A stretch of 32,909 bases of DNA from Planctomycetota bacterium (GCA_030065025.1 JASJDY010000063.1:1-32909), one strand, 5' to 3'. Positions 15,556 through 23,969 are shown, numbered from the stretch's first letter. Program-made: numbers and translations. Notes: generated from the letters alone by a model not told the origin.

Positions 15556-17994
15556 ATGCATCGCACGCTCATCACGGTCACGGCCATCCTGCTTGTGACC
15601 TTGCCCGCCGCCGCGGCTCCGACGGACGGTCCCCTCGACGCCACCACGCGCGACTTCGACCAGCTGCACATGCGCATCATCGTGCGCCCCGACATCGCGA
15701 AGGGCACGGTCGAAGGCAAGGTCACGCTGCGGTTCGCGTCGCTCGCAGACGGGCTCTCCGTGCTGCGGCTCCACTGCCAGGACACGAAGGTCAAGGGTGT
15801 GAAGGACGCCAGCGGACGCACGCTGAAGCACCGGCACGCGCGCAACATCCTGGCGATCGACCTACCGGGGCCCCTGGCAATGGGTGCCCAGTCCGAGGTC
15901 ACGATCGACTACAAGAGCACGCCACGGCATGGGTTGCTCTTCCACCGGCCGACCGAGCGGGATCCCGACACCCCGCTGTTCATGTACAGCCAGGGCCAGG
16001 GCACCAACAATCGGCGCTGGATCCCCTGCTACGACGAGCCCGACGATCGCCTGAGCTGGGACCTCACGGTCCACGTGCCGCCCGGCATGGACTCCGTCTC
16101 GAACGGCGAGCGCGTGCAGAGCGTGACGATCCCCAACGTCGAGGGCTCCATGCACCACTGGCGCTTCGCCGACCGCGCGCCGACGTACCTGATCTCACTG
16201 ATCGTCGGGGAACTCCAGACGATCACGAAGGAACACAAGGGCGTCCAGCTCGACTACAGCGCCGTGCCGGGCAACAAGGAGAAGCTCGAGGCGTCGCTAC
16301 GCGAGACGGGCAACATGCTCGACTTCTTCGGGGAGTACCTGCAGGCCCCGTATCCGTGGAAGCGCTACGCGCAGACCTACGTCTGGGACTTCCTCTACGG
16401 CGGCATGGAGAACGTCACCGCGACGACGCTCAACATGCGCGCGCTGCACACCAACGCGATTCGCCCCAACTACAGCGCCGACGGCCTCGTCGCACACGAG
16501 CTGGCGCACATGTGGTTCGGCGACCTGATCACGTGCCGCACGTGGCAGCACATCTGGCTCAACGAGGGCTTCGCGACGTACTTCACCGACCTCTTCTTCG
16601 AGTGGCGCTACGGCCCCGAGGAGTTCCTGCTCAGGCGACGCCGGCAGAACCACGGCTACATGAAGGGCACGCCCAAGGCGAGCGAGCTCAAGCTCGAGCG
16701 CGACCCGCGCGGCGACATTCCGCTGGAGCTCTTCGGGGGCAAGCAGTACAGCCGCGGCGCGGCGATCCTGCACAACCTGCGCCGCCACCTTGGCGATGAG
16801 GTCTTCCGCGAGGCGATCCGCGCCTACGTGAAGCGACATCGCGACAGCGCCGTCACGTCCGAGGATCTGCTGACCGTCTGCGAGGAGGTCGCTGGCGAGG
16901 ACCTGCAGTGGTTCTGGGATCAGTGGGTCTACGGGCTCGGCTATCCGAAGCTCGACGTGAGCGTCGTGGACTACGAGCGGCAGATCGTCGTCCGCCAGAC
17001 GCAGAAGCAGGCAGGCGGCCAGGGTCTGTTCCGCCTGCGCGTGCCCATCCGCTTCGGCAAGGACGGCGTCGTCCGCACGGTCACCATCTACCGGGAGCGC
17101 CACACCTTCCCGCTGCTCGAGACGGAGGATCCTCTCCAGCACCTCCGCTTCGGCGTCGGCGGCGACCTGCTCATGCAGGTGAATCAGGTGCAGTCCTTCG
17201 CGCGGTGGGGTGAGCAGGTGCTGACGGATCCCGACGTGACCGGACGTGTCGATGCCGCCGAGGCGCTCGAGGAGTTCGGCAGCGTCTCGGTCCCGGCGTT
17301 GCGCAAGGCCTTGGAGGAGGACGGCTCGTACGCCGTCCGCAAGGTCGCGGCGGAGGTGCTGGGACGCATCGACGATGCTGCGGCGACCGAGGCCCTGCTG
17401 GCGGGCGTGAAGGACCCGGATCCGCGCGCGCGCGAGGCGGTCTTCGATGCGCTCGGCTCGAAGAACCGTCGTGCGGCCGGCGCGGTCGTGCTCGCTGCGG
17501 TGTCGAGCGAGCGCCATCCGCGCGTTCGCGCCGCGGCTGCGAGGTCCGTCGGCAAGCTCAAGGTCACGGGCGCCTATGACGCACTCGTCGCACTGCTTGC
17601 CGTCGACTCGGATCAGGACGCCGTGCGCACGGGAGCCGTCGACGGCCTCAAGAGCCTGGGCGACGTGCGCGCGGTCGAGCACGTGCTGCCGTTCCTCGAC
17701 TACGTGTGGGGCAAGGGCGGCAACCACAGACTGCGGCAGGCGGCACTGGGTTGCGTGACGCACCTGAAGCCCGACGACCGCACGCTTCACGCGGTCGTGG
17801 TCGAGCTGCTGGAGGATCCCTTCCACCGGATGCGTAGCTGGGCGGCGGACGCGTGTGGCACCTACAAGATCACGTCGGCCATCCCGCGGCTACGCCACCT
17901 GCGCGACAACGACTGGCGTGGCGGCGTGAAGGGCGCGGCGCGTCAGGCGCTCAAGCGGCTCGGGTGGCAGGAGCCGAAGAAGAAGGCGGGGTAG
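15556..17994 (+). CDS. M1 family zinc aminopeptidase with C-terminal HEAT repeats
   Basis: This is an exported metallopeptidase that removes N-terminal residues from peptides. The chosen start at ATG 15556 gives 812 residues with a signal peptide (MHRTLITVTAILLVTLPAAAA). The ORF start at 15397 would put about 53 non-family residues in front. The exopeptidase motif GGMEN is at 282-286. The zinc site HELAH is at 314-318, with the third ligand Glu337 in WLNEGFATYF, exactly HExxH-x18-E. From about residue 555 the chain becomes HEAT-like helices (VRKVAAEVLGRIDD, then AREAVFDALGS, VRAAAARSVGKL), as in other M1 enzymes with armadillo-type tails. The ribosome site is weak. The TAG stop is part of a GTAG palindrome. 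Confidence 0.93.
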   Translation: MHRTLITVTAILLVTLPAAAAPTDGPLDATTRDFDQLHMRIIVRPDIAKGTVEGKVTLRFASLADGLSVLRLHCQDTKVKGVKDASGRTLKHRHARNILAIDLPGPLAMGAQSEVTIDYKSTPRHGLLFHRPTERDPDTPLFMYSQGQGTNNRRWIPCYDEPDDRLSWDLTVHVPPGMDSVSNGERVQSVTIPNVEGSMHHWRFADRAPTYLISLIVGELQTITKEHKGVQLDYSAVPGNKEKLEASLRETGNMLDFFGEYLQAPYPWKRYAQTYVWDFLYGGMENVTATTLNMRALHTNAIRPNYSADGLVAHELAHMWFGDLITCRTWQHIWLNEGFATYFTDLFFEWRYGPEEFLLRRRRQNHGYMKGTPKASELKLERDPRGDIPLELFGGKQYSRGAAILHNLRRHLGDEVFREAIRAYVKRHRDSAVTSEDLLTVCEEVAGEDLQWFWDQWVYGLGYPKLDVSVVDYERQIVVRQTQKQAGGQGLFRLRVPIRFGKDGVVRTVTIYRERHTFPLLETEDPLQHLRFGVGGDLLMQVNQVQSFARWGEQVLTDPDVTGRVDAAEALEEFGSVSVPALRKALEEDGSYAVRKVAAEVLGRIDDAAATEALLAGVKDPDPRAREAVFDALGSKNRRAAGAVVLAAVSSERHPRVRAAAARSVGKLKVTGAYDALVALLAVDSDQDAVRTGAVDGLKSLGDVRAVEHVLPFLDYVWGKGGNHRLRQAALGCVTHLKPDDRTLHAVVVELLEDPFHRMRSWAADACGTYKITSAIPRLRHLRDNDWRGGVKGAARQALKRLGWQEPKKKAG

Positions 17995-18109
17995 GGGCGG
18001 TCGGAGCCCTGAGACGGAGTCGAAGGGCGAACGCCCGCCCGTCGAGCACCGGTTGCGATCCGCGGGCGGGCCTGCGGCGGCGCTTCGCGCCGCCTTGGGC
18101 CGCCCCTAC
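17991..18109. repeat. Inverted pair of GTAG palindromes (REPIN-like), 119 bp
   Basis: The left copy 17991-18040 has GTAG, outer GGGCGG/CCGCCC and inner GCCCT/AGGGC. The right copy 18064-18109 is inverted, with CTAC at its end, outer GGGCGG/CCGCCC and inner GGCGGCGC-ttc-GCGCCGCC. The inner stems are unrelated in sequence but both pair fully. The left GTAG contains the aminopeptidase stop codon (17992-17994). Confidence 0.85.
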
Positions 18110-18150
18110 AGGCTCTCCGATTGCGCGAACGTCAGACTGCAGGCTCGCCG

Positions 18151-18180
18151 GGCAGAGGCACCGGCACGGGCAGAGGCACG
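18151..18180 (+). repeat. GGCANN hexanucleotide tandem tract
   Basis: Five consecutive 6-bp units (GGCAGA, GGCACC, GGCACG, GGCAGA, GGCACG) lie between the palindrome pair and the ferredoxin gene. The period and purine-rich style match the hexamer tracts of units A and B, although the motif differs. Confidence 0.6.
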
Positions 18181-18193
18181 GCGCGGCCCGGAG

Positions 18194-18210
18194 GCCGGCC
18201 GAAGGCCGGC
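18194..18210 (-). terminator. Hairpin at the end of the ferredoxin gene
   Basis: GCCGGCC-gaa-GGCCGGC is a 7-bp perfect stem touching the ferredoxin stop codon. It is a probable 3'-end structure and lacks a U-tract. Confidence 0.5.
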
Positions 18211-18569
18211 TAGTCGGCGGCCTTGCTGGGCTCCTCGATCTCCCAGCCCTTCGCCTGCTCCTCCTCCTGGATCTCGTCGAGGAGCTTGGCGCTGTCGAGG
18301 GGATCGCTGCCCTCGGTGATGTTCTCGCCGCCCTCCCAGAGATCGGCGTTCTTCTGCTCCCAGTCGGCGTACTCCGGCGGCAGCTCGTAGTCAGGCCAGA
18401 TCGCGTTGATGGGACACGCCGGGACGCAGGCTTCGCAGTCGATGCAGGTGTCCGGATCGATGACGAGCATCGCCGGATCCTTGACCTCCCAGAAGCAGCT
18501 CACGGGACACTCGACGACGCAGTAGGTGTAGCGGCAGTCGACGCAGCGACCGGTGACGACATGGGTCAT
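18210..18569 (-). CDS. fdxA: 7Fe ferredoxin ([3Fe-4S][4Fe-4S], FdxA type)
   Basis: This is a cytoplasmic electron carrier. The cysteines at 9, 12, 17, 21, 25, 42, 45, 48 and 52 reproduce the spacing of Azotobacter ferredoxin I. By that model Cys9, 17 and 52 hold the 3Fe-4S cluster, and Cys21, 42, 45 and 48 hold the 4Fe-4S cluster. The segments CPVSCFWE and CIDCEACVPACP are typical. The acidic tail from about residue 60 to 119 is also usual in this group. The start at ATG 18569 has GGAGAG upstream. A Fur-like inverted repeat lies about 90 bases upstream of the start, which suggests iron-dependent control. No obvious redox partner gene is adjacent. Confidence 0.95.
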   Translation of the reverse strand: MTHVVTGRCVDCRYTYCVVECPVSCFWEVKDPAMLVIDPDTCIDCEACVPACPINAIWPDYELPPEYADWEQKNADLWEGGENITEGSDPLDSAKLLDEIQEEEQAKGWEIEEPSKAAD

Positions 18570-18658
18570 GGATCTCTCCTCGCGATTCCAGCCTCGAGGA
18601 CGCGAGCATACCCAACGGGGCCCGCAGGCCTAGCCCGGTCCGGCCTCCGTCGACCTGT

Positions 18659-18673
18659 TGAGAATCACTCTCA
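18659..18673 (-). promoter_or_regulatory. Fur-box-like operator upstream of the ferredoxin gene
   Basis: TGAGAATCACTCTCA is a 7-1-7 inverted repeat with a single mismatch. It is close to the Fur-box core TGAGAAT-n-ATTCTCA known from several bacteria. It lies in the ferredoxin promoter region and overlaps the stop codon of the upstream lipoprotein gene (18671-18673). No Fur gene is in the window, so this is a match by pattern only. Confidence 0.5.
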
Positions 18674-19387
18674 GTTCGTGGAAGGGCAACCGCAGTCGAG
18701 TGCCTTCTTCGGCGGGCACTTCGGCTTGCACTCGTTCTTGAGCGTGTAGCTACGGAACTCGCGCTTGTCCTCGGTGGGCTTGCAGACCTTCTCGGCCTTC
18801 CACTCCCAGCGGCCGGGCGTGAACTCCTGCTTCACCCACTCGACCTCGTACTTCGGCGGCACGTAGTTGTAGCGCGCGCGCTGCACGGGCTTCGAGGTGA
18901 CGACGGTCTTGTACTCCGGCGGATGCTCGTAGCAGAACTCGATGCCCTCTTCCTTGCGGGTCTTCTCGCACCACTTGTACTCGGGCGAGCGGTAGCGGTA
19001 CTGCCAGCAGCAGTCGCCGTCCTTCTCCCAGCGGTAGCCACCGGGCTTGACCATCACGAGCGTCTTCTCGCACTGCTCGTCGCAGGCGGTGACCGTGCGG
19101 CGGACGGGAGGCGCAACCATGACCTCCTTCGCCTCGGTGCGCATGACGGTGACGTTCTCGCACTCGACGCCGCCCTTCGACACCTGGCGCATCACGGGCA
19201 CCTTGCGGTACGTCGGCGGCACCCAGACCTTGCAGTACTTGGTGTCGGGCGACGGGTTCGCCGGCAGGTCGGGGTTCAGCGCGCGCACCTGGTCTACGCC
19301 ACAGCCTTCACCTTCGCAGCGGCTGCCACTGCAACCGGCCAGGGCGATCGCGGTCACGGCCACGAACACCAGTGCGAGCGTACGCAT
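18671..19387 (-). CDS. Cys-rich lipoprotein with (W/Y)-x-PP-Y motifs
   Basis: The protein has 238 residues and starts at ATG 19387. AAGGAGG abuts an upstream ATG at 19393 but has correct six-base spacing to this one. The signal peptide ends in a LAGC lipobox (Cys19). The mature part contains more than a dozen further cysteines and aromatic, Lys/Glu-rich segments with recurring PP-x-Y(K/R) turns: VPPTYRKVPVM, HPPEYKTVV and VPPKYEVEW. A CC pair is in GDCCWQYRYR. It ends in CGCPSTN. This suggests a disulfide-stabilised, lipid-anchored repeat protein on the periplasmic or outer surface. I do not recognise the family. Its stop codon overlaps a Fur-like box belonging to the ferredoxin gene. Confidence 0.8.
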   Translation of the reverse strand: MRTLALVFVAVTAIALAGCSGSRCEGEGCGVDQVRALNPDLPANPSPDTKYCKVWVPPTYRKVPVMRQVSKGGVECENVTVMRTEAKEVMVAPPVRRTVTACDEQCEKTLVMVKPGGYRWEKDGDCCWQYRYRSPEYKWCEKTRKEEGIEFCYEHPPEYKTVVTSKPVQRARYNYVPPKYEVEWVKQEFTPGRWEWKAEKVCKPTEDKREFRSYTLKNECKPKCPPKKALDCGCPSTN

Positions 19388-19665
19388 CGTCATCCTCCTT
19401 CGACCCCAAGGGCCCTCGGCTGCCCGCCGCACCTCGGCGGCGCGACGGACAGTCCCTCCCCCTCCCAGGGGAGCCCGATTTCTACCACCCCGGCGCTGAC
19501 GGCGGAAGACCGGCAGACCCTGGCGTTGGAGGTTGATGGGCATGCGGTCCGCCTGCTTCGGTCACGGCACGGTCATACCGGGGCTGGGGCGCGCGGACGG
19601 CAGGGCCGCACGGTAGGATCCGACCCAGTCGGCCGGGCGGTCCTCGCCCCGCATCGAGGTCGAGC

Positions 19666-20775
19666 ATGGCGAGTCAGGCACCGCAGCCCCCCGGGTCTTC
19701 TCCCATCGATCCGCTCGACGAGAGCGGCTGCTACACCCTGCACAACGAGCTCTCGCTCAAGCAGGTGTTCACCAACCGCGAGGTGAACGTGATCGAGCGG
19801 CTGCAGGCCTTCTGCCGCTCGGCCAACAGCGAGATCACGCGCGACGTCTTCAGCGCCCTCTCGCAGGGGTTCCGCGGCCTCGGCGCGATCGCCACGGCGC
19901 TGGACGCCTACCCGTCGCTCCACGACCGCGCCAAGCTCGGCGGCATCGTGCGCTCCGCCGACACGCTCATGCGCAATCTCCTCGAGGCCGGCGAGCACGG
20001 TCTGGAGTGGACGCTGCCGACGAAGGGCGTCTTGTCGCGCAGCTTCGGCATCGCCAAGGTGAACTTCTGGACGTCGTTGCGCTACGCACTCAAGCCGAGC
20101 GACGAGCCAATCGCCATGGAGCTGCGCGCGGCGGTGCGCGAAGCGATCGAGGAGGCGGTGTACACGCGTCTGGCGGAGGAGCTCTACGCGTCATTCGTCA
20201 CCTCGCGCGTCATGGACATCGAGGTGAAGCGGCGCGCCATCGAACAGATCATGGAGCTGTGGGAAGGCCGCGTCGGCTTCGCGACCTACCGGTTCTGCCC
20301 GATCCTGCGCTCGGCGTGGGTGGCCCGCTGCCGCGCGCCGCGCGTCTTCGGCACGATGATGGGCGCCAGCGAGATCGCCAGCCTGCTCTTCCAGGACTGC
20401 GACGCGCGCTTCGTCGAGTGGTTCGCCCAGGTCGAGCACGACTCCTCGCAGGTGCAGGCCTTCGAGGAGTTCGTCTTCGATCTCGCGTTCGAGGACCTCG
20501 AGAAGGTGCGCGGGATGATGGCCGAGGACGGTCGCGATGCCGTTGGCCCCGACGAGGTCGCCCGCTACCTGGGCTTCCCCAAGGGCACCCTGCGGCCGCT
20601 CCTCGAGGACCCGAAGGCGCTCTACTCGTCGTTCCGCACCCGGCGTACGAAGGCGCAGTACCGCACGTCGCTCCGCATGCCCGGGCCCAAGCGCACGGCC
20701 GAGTCCTACGTGCTCGAGGGCCTTCTGATGAGCGAGGCGACGGACGACCGCGAGCTGCAGGAGCAGACGAGCTGA
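19666..20775 (+). CDS. Conserved-looking helical protein of unknown function, coupled to yceH
   Basis: The protein has 369 residues, with no signal peptide and no membrane segment, so it is probably cytoplasmic. Predicted content is mostly helical, with notable segments YTLHNELSLKQVF, VGFATYRFCPILRSAW and LGFPKGTLRPLL. I do not recognise a family or catalytic motif. The start is ATG 19666, with GAGG nine bases upstream. Its TGA overlaps the ATG of yceH by one base (TGATG), so the two are translationally coupled and probably act together. A shared role with the winged-helix protein YceH is an inference from that coupling alone. Confidence 0.8.
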   Translation: MASQAPQPPGSSPIDPLDESGCYTLHNELSLKQVFTNREVNVIERLQAFCRSANSEITRDVFSALSQGFRGLGAIATALDAYPSLHDRAKLGGIVRSADTLMRNLLEAGEHGLEWTLPTKGVLSRSFGIAKVNFWTSLRYALKPSDEPIAMELRAAVREAIEEAVYTRLAEELYASFVTSRVMDIEVKRRAIEQIMELWEGRVGFATYRFCPILRSAWVARCRAPRVFGTMMGASEIASLLFQDCDARFVEWFAQVEHDSSQVQAFEEFVFDLAFEDLEKVRGMMAEDGRDAVGPDEVARYLGFPKGTLRPLLEDPKALYSSFRTRRTKAQYRTSLRMPGPKRTAESYVLEGLLMSEATDDRELQEQTS

Positions 20776-21467
20776 TGAGCATCGAGCTGGACACGCTGGA
20801 GCAGCGCATCATCGGTGTGCTGATCGAGAAGGAGCTGACCGTTCCGGACACCTACCCGCTGTCCGTCAACGCGCTCGTCGCCGGCTGCAACCAGAAGAGC
20901 AACCGCGATCCCATGATGGAGGTCGAGGACTTCGACGTCGAGGGGGCCCTGCGCTCGCTCATGGACAAGGGCTGGGTCACGCGCCGCGAGGAGCTCAGCG
21001 CGCGGGTGATGAAGTACGCCCACGAGGCACGCAGCCAGCTCGGCGTCGACGTCCCGGACCTCGCGATCCTCTGCGAGCTGCTCTGCCGCGGCCCGCAGGC
21101 CCCGGGCGCGCTCAAGACGCGCTGCGCGCGCATGCATGCCTTCGCGAGCCCCGCGGAGGTCGAGGCACGCCTGGCGCAGCTGGCGGCCCGACCGGTGCCC
21201 TACGTCGGGGAGCTCGCGCGGCAACCGCGCGAGCGTCAGGCCCGCTGGGCGCACCGGCTGGGGAAGGAGGCGCCGGCGGCGGCTCCGTCCCCCACCTCCG
21301 CTTCCAGTTCCACTTCCACTTCCACTCCCGCTGCCGCGCCCGCACCCGCGCCCACGTCCACTCCGACGCCCACGAGCGAGGACCTCAACCTCGAGGCGCG
21401 TGTGGAGGCGTTGGAGCAGGAGGTGCTCGAGCTGCGGGACCTGATCGAGCGACTCAAGGGCATGTAG
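20775..21467 (+). CDS. yceH: YceH/DUF480 winged-helix family protein
   Basis: The protein has 230 residues. The N-terminal family signature is clear: LEQRIIGVLIEKELTVPDTYPLSVNAL followed by CNQKSNRDP. Two winged-helix-like units cover about 1-165. The molecular role of the family is not settled, and DNA or RNA binding is presumed from the fold. A Ser/Thr/Pro/Ala linker at about 170-200 is encoded by thirteen 6-bp units (core CTTCCA, 21295-21372). It leads to a C-terminal coiled coil (LEARVEALEQEVLELRDLIERLK). The ATG overlaps the previous gene's TGA. In the ORF track this gene is hidden inside a 486-codon ORF from 20007, and residues before MSIELDTLEQ are a frame shadow of the upstream gene. 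Confidence 0.92.
   Translation: MSIELDTLEQRIIGVLIEKELTVPDTYPLSVNALVAGCNQKSNRDPMMEVEDFDVEGALRSLMDKGWVTRREELSARVMKYAHEARSQLGVDVPDLAILCELLCRGPQAPGALKTRCARMHAFASPAEVEARLAQLAARPVPYVGELARQPRERQARWAHRLGKEAPAAAPSPTSASSSTSTSTPAAAPAPAPTSTPTPTSEDLNLEARVEALEQEVLELRDLIERLKGM
21295..21372 (+). repeat. Coding hexanucleotide tandem tract inside yceH
   Basis: Thirteen 6-bp units are present, with a conserved core of CTTCCA, GTTCCA, CTTCCA, CTTCCA at 21301-21324, degrading to CGCCCA-type units. CTTCCA is the reverse complement (rotated) of the GTGGAA units in repeat unit B. The tract encodes the S/T/P/A linker. Confidence 0.7.
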
Positions 21468-21470
21468 GAC

Positions 21471-21700
21471 CGATCATCCAGCGATGCTCGAACGGACGAG
21501 GCGCTGTAGGGGCGGGTTGAGCGAGTCCTGCAAGGACGAGCGGAATACCCGCCCGGAGCGGATGCTCCAGCGACGTGCTCGGTCCGGTGGGCGTCCTTGC
21601 CCGGTTGCGTCGAGGGTAGGCCTCACCCGAAGCGAGTGACGCGGCGTATGCGCGGGCGACCATTCCGGCCCGCCACAGGCGGACCTCAGGTCGCCCCTAC
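21471..21700. repeat. Inverted pair of GTAG palindromes (REPIN-like) with 5' arm
   Basis: The left copy 21506-21554 has GTAG, outer GGGCGGGT/ACCCGCCC and inner TCCT-gca-AGGA. Its 5' arm (21471-21505) matches that at 12309. The right copy 21654-21700 is inverted, with outer GGGCGACC/GGTCGCCC and inner CCGCC-aca-GGCGG. Compared with the 12344 copy, the outer pair C-G became T-A and the inner G-C became T-A, so pairing is kept. The interval between yceH and the Nudix gene (21468-21717) holds nothing else. Confidence 0.85.
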
Positions 21701-21717
21701 AGCGGATTGGGTCGCGA

Positions 21718-22356
21718 TCAAAGCACCCTCCGCAACCGCTCCGCCAGCTCGCTGAGCGCCATCGCCGTCGCGCCCCAGAGGAAGAGGTCCGCGACGTCGA
21801 CGTAGGGCACGTCGATTTCGCGATCGTGGATCCAGAGGTTGCGACGCTTTCGGCGCGCGGGATCGAGGAACGCGTGGAGCGGCACGACCTCGACGCGCTC
21901 GACCTCGCCGGGGTTGGCGCGGAGCGGACCCGGATCGGACCCGTGAGCGACGTGCACGTGCAGGCGCGTGTGCGTCACCGGGATGTAGACCGGCGTCAGC
22001 TGCCCGAGCGGCTCGCCGACTCCCGTCGGGAGCCCGATCTCCTCCTCGGCCTCGCGAACCGCCGTCTCCCAGAGGGTCTCATCGCCGTGGGGACGTCCCC
22101 CCGGCAGGGAGACCTGCCCGCGATGCTCGCGCAGCTCGGCCGTGCGCAACGTCAGCGGCAGGTGCAGGACGTCGTCCCGCTCGAAGACGAACGCGAGGGC
22201 CGCTGCATCGCGCGGCTCGCGGCCGCCTGACCCGGCGGGCCGCGGTCCCCGCGACACGGGTTCGAGGATCCGCTGCGCCGCGCGACCGTCGAAGTCGTCG
22301 AGGGCGAGCGCGGCGCGTAGATGCTCGAGGTTCGGAGCGGGTCGATCGGCGTTCAC
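21718..22356 (-). CDS. Nudix hydrolase, CoA pyrophosphatase type
   Basis: The protein has 212 residues. The Nudix box G-x5-E-x7-REUxEExGU is perfect at about 87-109 (GGRPHGDETLWETAVREAEEEIGL). It is preceded by HRGQVSLPGG, the extra signature of CoA-hydrolysing Nudix enzymes, which cleave CoA to 3',5'-ADP and phosphopantetheine. Length and the C-terminal RRNLWIHDREIDVP strand fit that group. The protein is cytoplasmic. The start codon is GTG 22356 with a weak ribosome site (GGGAT). It is divergent from the leucyl aminopeptidase gene with 80 bp between starts. Confidence 0.9.
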   Translation of the reverse strand: MNADRPAPNLEHLRAALALDDFDGRAAQRILEPVSRGPRPAGSGGREPRDAAALAFVFERDDVLHLPLTLRTAELREHRGQVSLPGGRPHGDETLWETAVREAEEEIGLPTGVGEPLGQLTPVYIPVTHTRLHVHVAHGSDPGPLRANPGEVERVEVVPLHAFLDPARRKRRNLWIHDREIDVPYVDVADLFLWGATAMALSELAERLRRVL

Positions 22357-22436
22357 GCAGGGATCCCAGGTCGCGAGGAGAAACCCGGAGGGTACCCTTC
22401 GACCCAGCGGCCGCGCGACGCGGCAGGAGGCTCTCG

Positions 22437-23915
22437 ATGCCGGAAGTTCGCTTTGCTCGCACCGCCGCGGCGGCCCTCCGTGGGGCCGGATCGGCGGTCT
22501 TCTTCGCCCCCGAGTCCCGTCTTCGCAAGGGCTGGCTCCGCAAGGCAGCCGACGGCGCCGACTGGGCGCGCCTGCTCGCGGGAGTCGCCAAGCAGGCCGC
22601 GGCGGGGCCGCGCGGCAAGCTGGTCAGCGCCCAGAACCCGGACGCGGGCCCGGCCGCGCTCGCGCTCGGCGTGCTGCCGGACAGGGTCTCGCGCCACAAC
22701 TGTCCGGCGCGCTCGACCATGGCGGATGACCTCATGCGCCGCGTCGAGGTCCGCCCGGGGACGACCGCCGTCGTGCTGTGTGTCGAGAAGCCGGCGCATG
22801 CGCTGCCCCTGGCGCGGGCGATCGGACGGGCACTGCCCGAGTACACGCGAGCGACGGGCAACAGCGGCAAGGCGACGATCCGCATCGCCTGCGTGCGTCC
22901 GGATGGCTCGGCGCACGCGCTGTCTCGGCTGGAGCAGGAGATCGTGCGCTGCGGTCGCTGGGCTGCGCGGCTCTATGACATGCCCACGGCCGAGATGAGC
23001 ACGACGCAGTTCGTCAGCGAGACCCGCAAGGCCGCGCGCGGTGTCGCGCATCTCAGCGTGTCGGTCATCTCCGGCGCGAAGGTGCTCGAGAAGAAGATGG
23101 GCGGACTGCACGCCGTCGGCCGTACGGCCATGCATCCGCCGAAGCTGCTACTCCTGCGCTACAAGCCGCCCGGCGCCAAGCGCATGGGCGCGCTCGTGGG
23201 CAAGGGCATCGTCTACGACACCGGCGGGCTCTCGCTCAAGAACAGCGCCGGCATGTACGGCATGAAGGGCGACATGGGCGGCGCAGCCGGCGTCGTCGGC
23301 GCCGCACTGGCGCTGGCCAAGGCCAAGCACAAGGACGCGTTCATCTGCGCCGCCGCGCTGGCCGAGAACGCGATCGGTCCGGACGCGTACCGTCCCGGCG
23401 ACATCCTCGGGATGCACTCCGGGAAGACCGTCGAGATCAACAACACGGACGCCGAGGGCAGGCTGGTCGTCGCGGACGGGCTTTCCTATGTGGCGCGCAC
23501 GTACAAGCCGGACGTCGTGATCGACATGGCCACGCTCACCGGCGCGCAGCTCGTCGCCACGGGCCACCGCCACGCCGCCGTCGTCAGCAACCGCGCGGGC
23601 CTGGAGGCCCTCGCTGTCGAGGCGGGGCGCGCCGGCGGAGACCTGACGCATCCGCTGCCCTTCGCACCGGAGATGTACCAGGCCGAGTTCGCTTCCAAGG
23701 TCGCGGACATGCGCAACTCCGTCGCGGACCGCATGAACGCGCAGACCTCCTGCGCGGCGCAGTTCATCTATAGTCACATCGAGGACCTCGACCTGCCGTG
23801 GCTGCACGTGGACATGGCCGGTCCCTCGGGCACATCGGAGCGCGGCACCGGCTACGGCGTGGCGCTCGGCGCGATGCTGCTGCACACCATGACGGAGAAG
23901 GCCCTCAAGGCCTGA
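22437..23915 (+). CDS. pepA: Leucyl (cytosol) aminopeptidase, M17 family
   Basis: This is a dinuclear-metal aminopeptidase that releases N-terminal amino acids from peptides in the cytoplasm. It has 492 residues. The catalytic domain has VGKGIVYDTGGLSLK (metal ligands Lys256 and Asp261, catalytic Lys268 by family position), MKGDMGGAA (Asp279) and the signature NTDAEGRL at 336-343 (Asp338, Glu340, catalytic Arg342). The N-terminal macro-like domain is divergent, as usual. The start at ATG 22437 has AGGAGG upstream. The 54-bp gap to mgtE leaves a shared transcript possible. Confidence 0.95.
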   Translation: MPEVRFARTAAAALRGAGSAVFFAPESRLRKGWLRKAADGADWARLLAGVAKQAAAGPRGKLVSAQNPDAGPAALALGVLPDRVSRHNCPARSTMADDLMRRVEVRPGTTAVVLCVEKPAHALPLARAIGRALPEYTRATGNSGKATIRIACVRPDGSAHALSRLEQEIVRCGRWAARLYDMPTAEMSTTQFVSETRKAARGVAHLSVSVISGAKVLEKKMGGLHAVGRTAMHPPKLLLLRYKPPGAKRMGALVGKGIVYDTGGLSLKNSAGMYGMKGDMGGAAGVVGAALALAKAKHKDAFICAAALAENAIGPDAYRPGDILGMHSGKTVEINNTDAEGRLVVADGLSYVARTYKPDVVIDMATLTGAQLVATGHRHAAVVSNRAGLEALAVEAGRAGGDLTHPLPFAPEMYQAEFASKVADMRNSVADRMNAQTSCAAQFIYSHIEDLDLPWLHVDMAGPSGTSERGTGYGVALGAMLLHTMTEKALKA

Positions 23916-23969
23916 TCCCAACGCAAGGCCTGTCCCCACCGACGACCGCCAACCACTCCCTGGGTCTCC

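Noticed and set aside
18994-19163. Alternative long N-terminal extension of the Cys-rich lipoprotein to 19543
   Set aside because: The extension is Arg/Gly-rich and would bury the signal peptide. The ribosome site places the start at 19387.
20007-20774. N-terminal part of the 486-codon ORF that contains YceH
   Set aside because: It is an out-of-frame shadow of the 369-aa gene. YceH homology starts exactly at the ATG at 20775.
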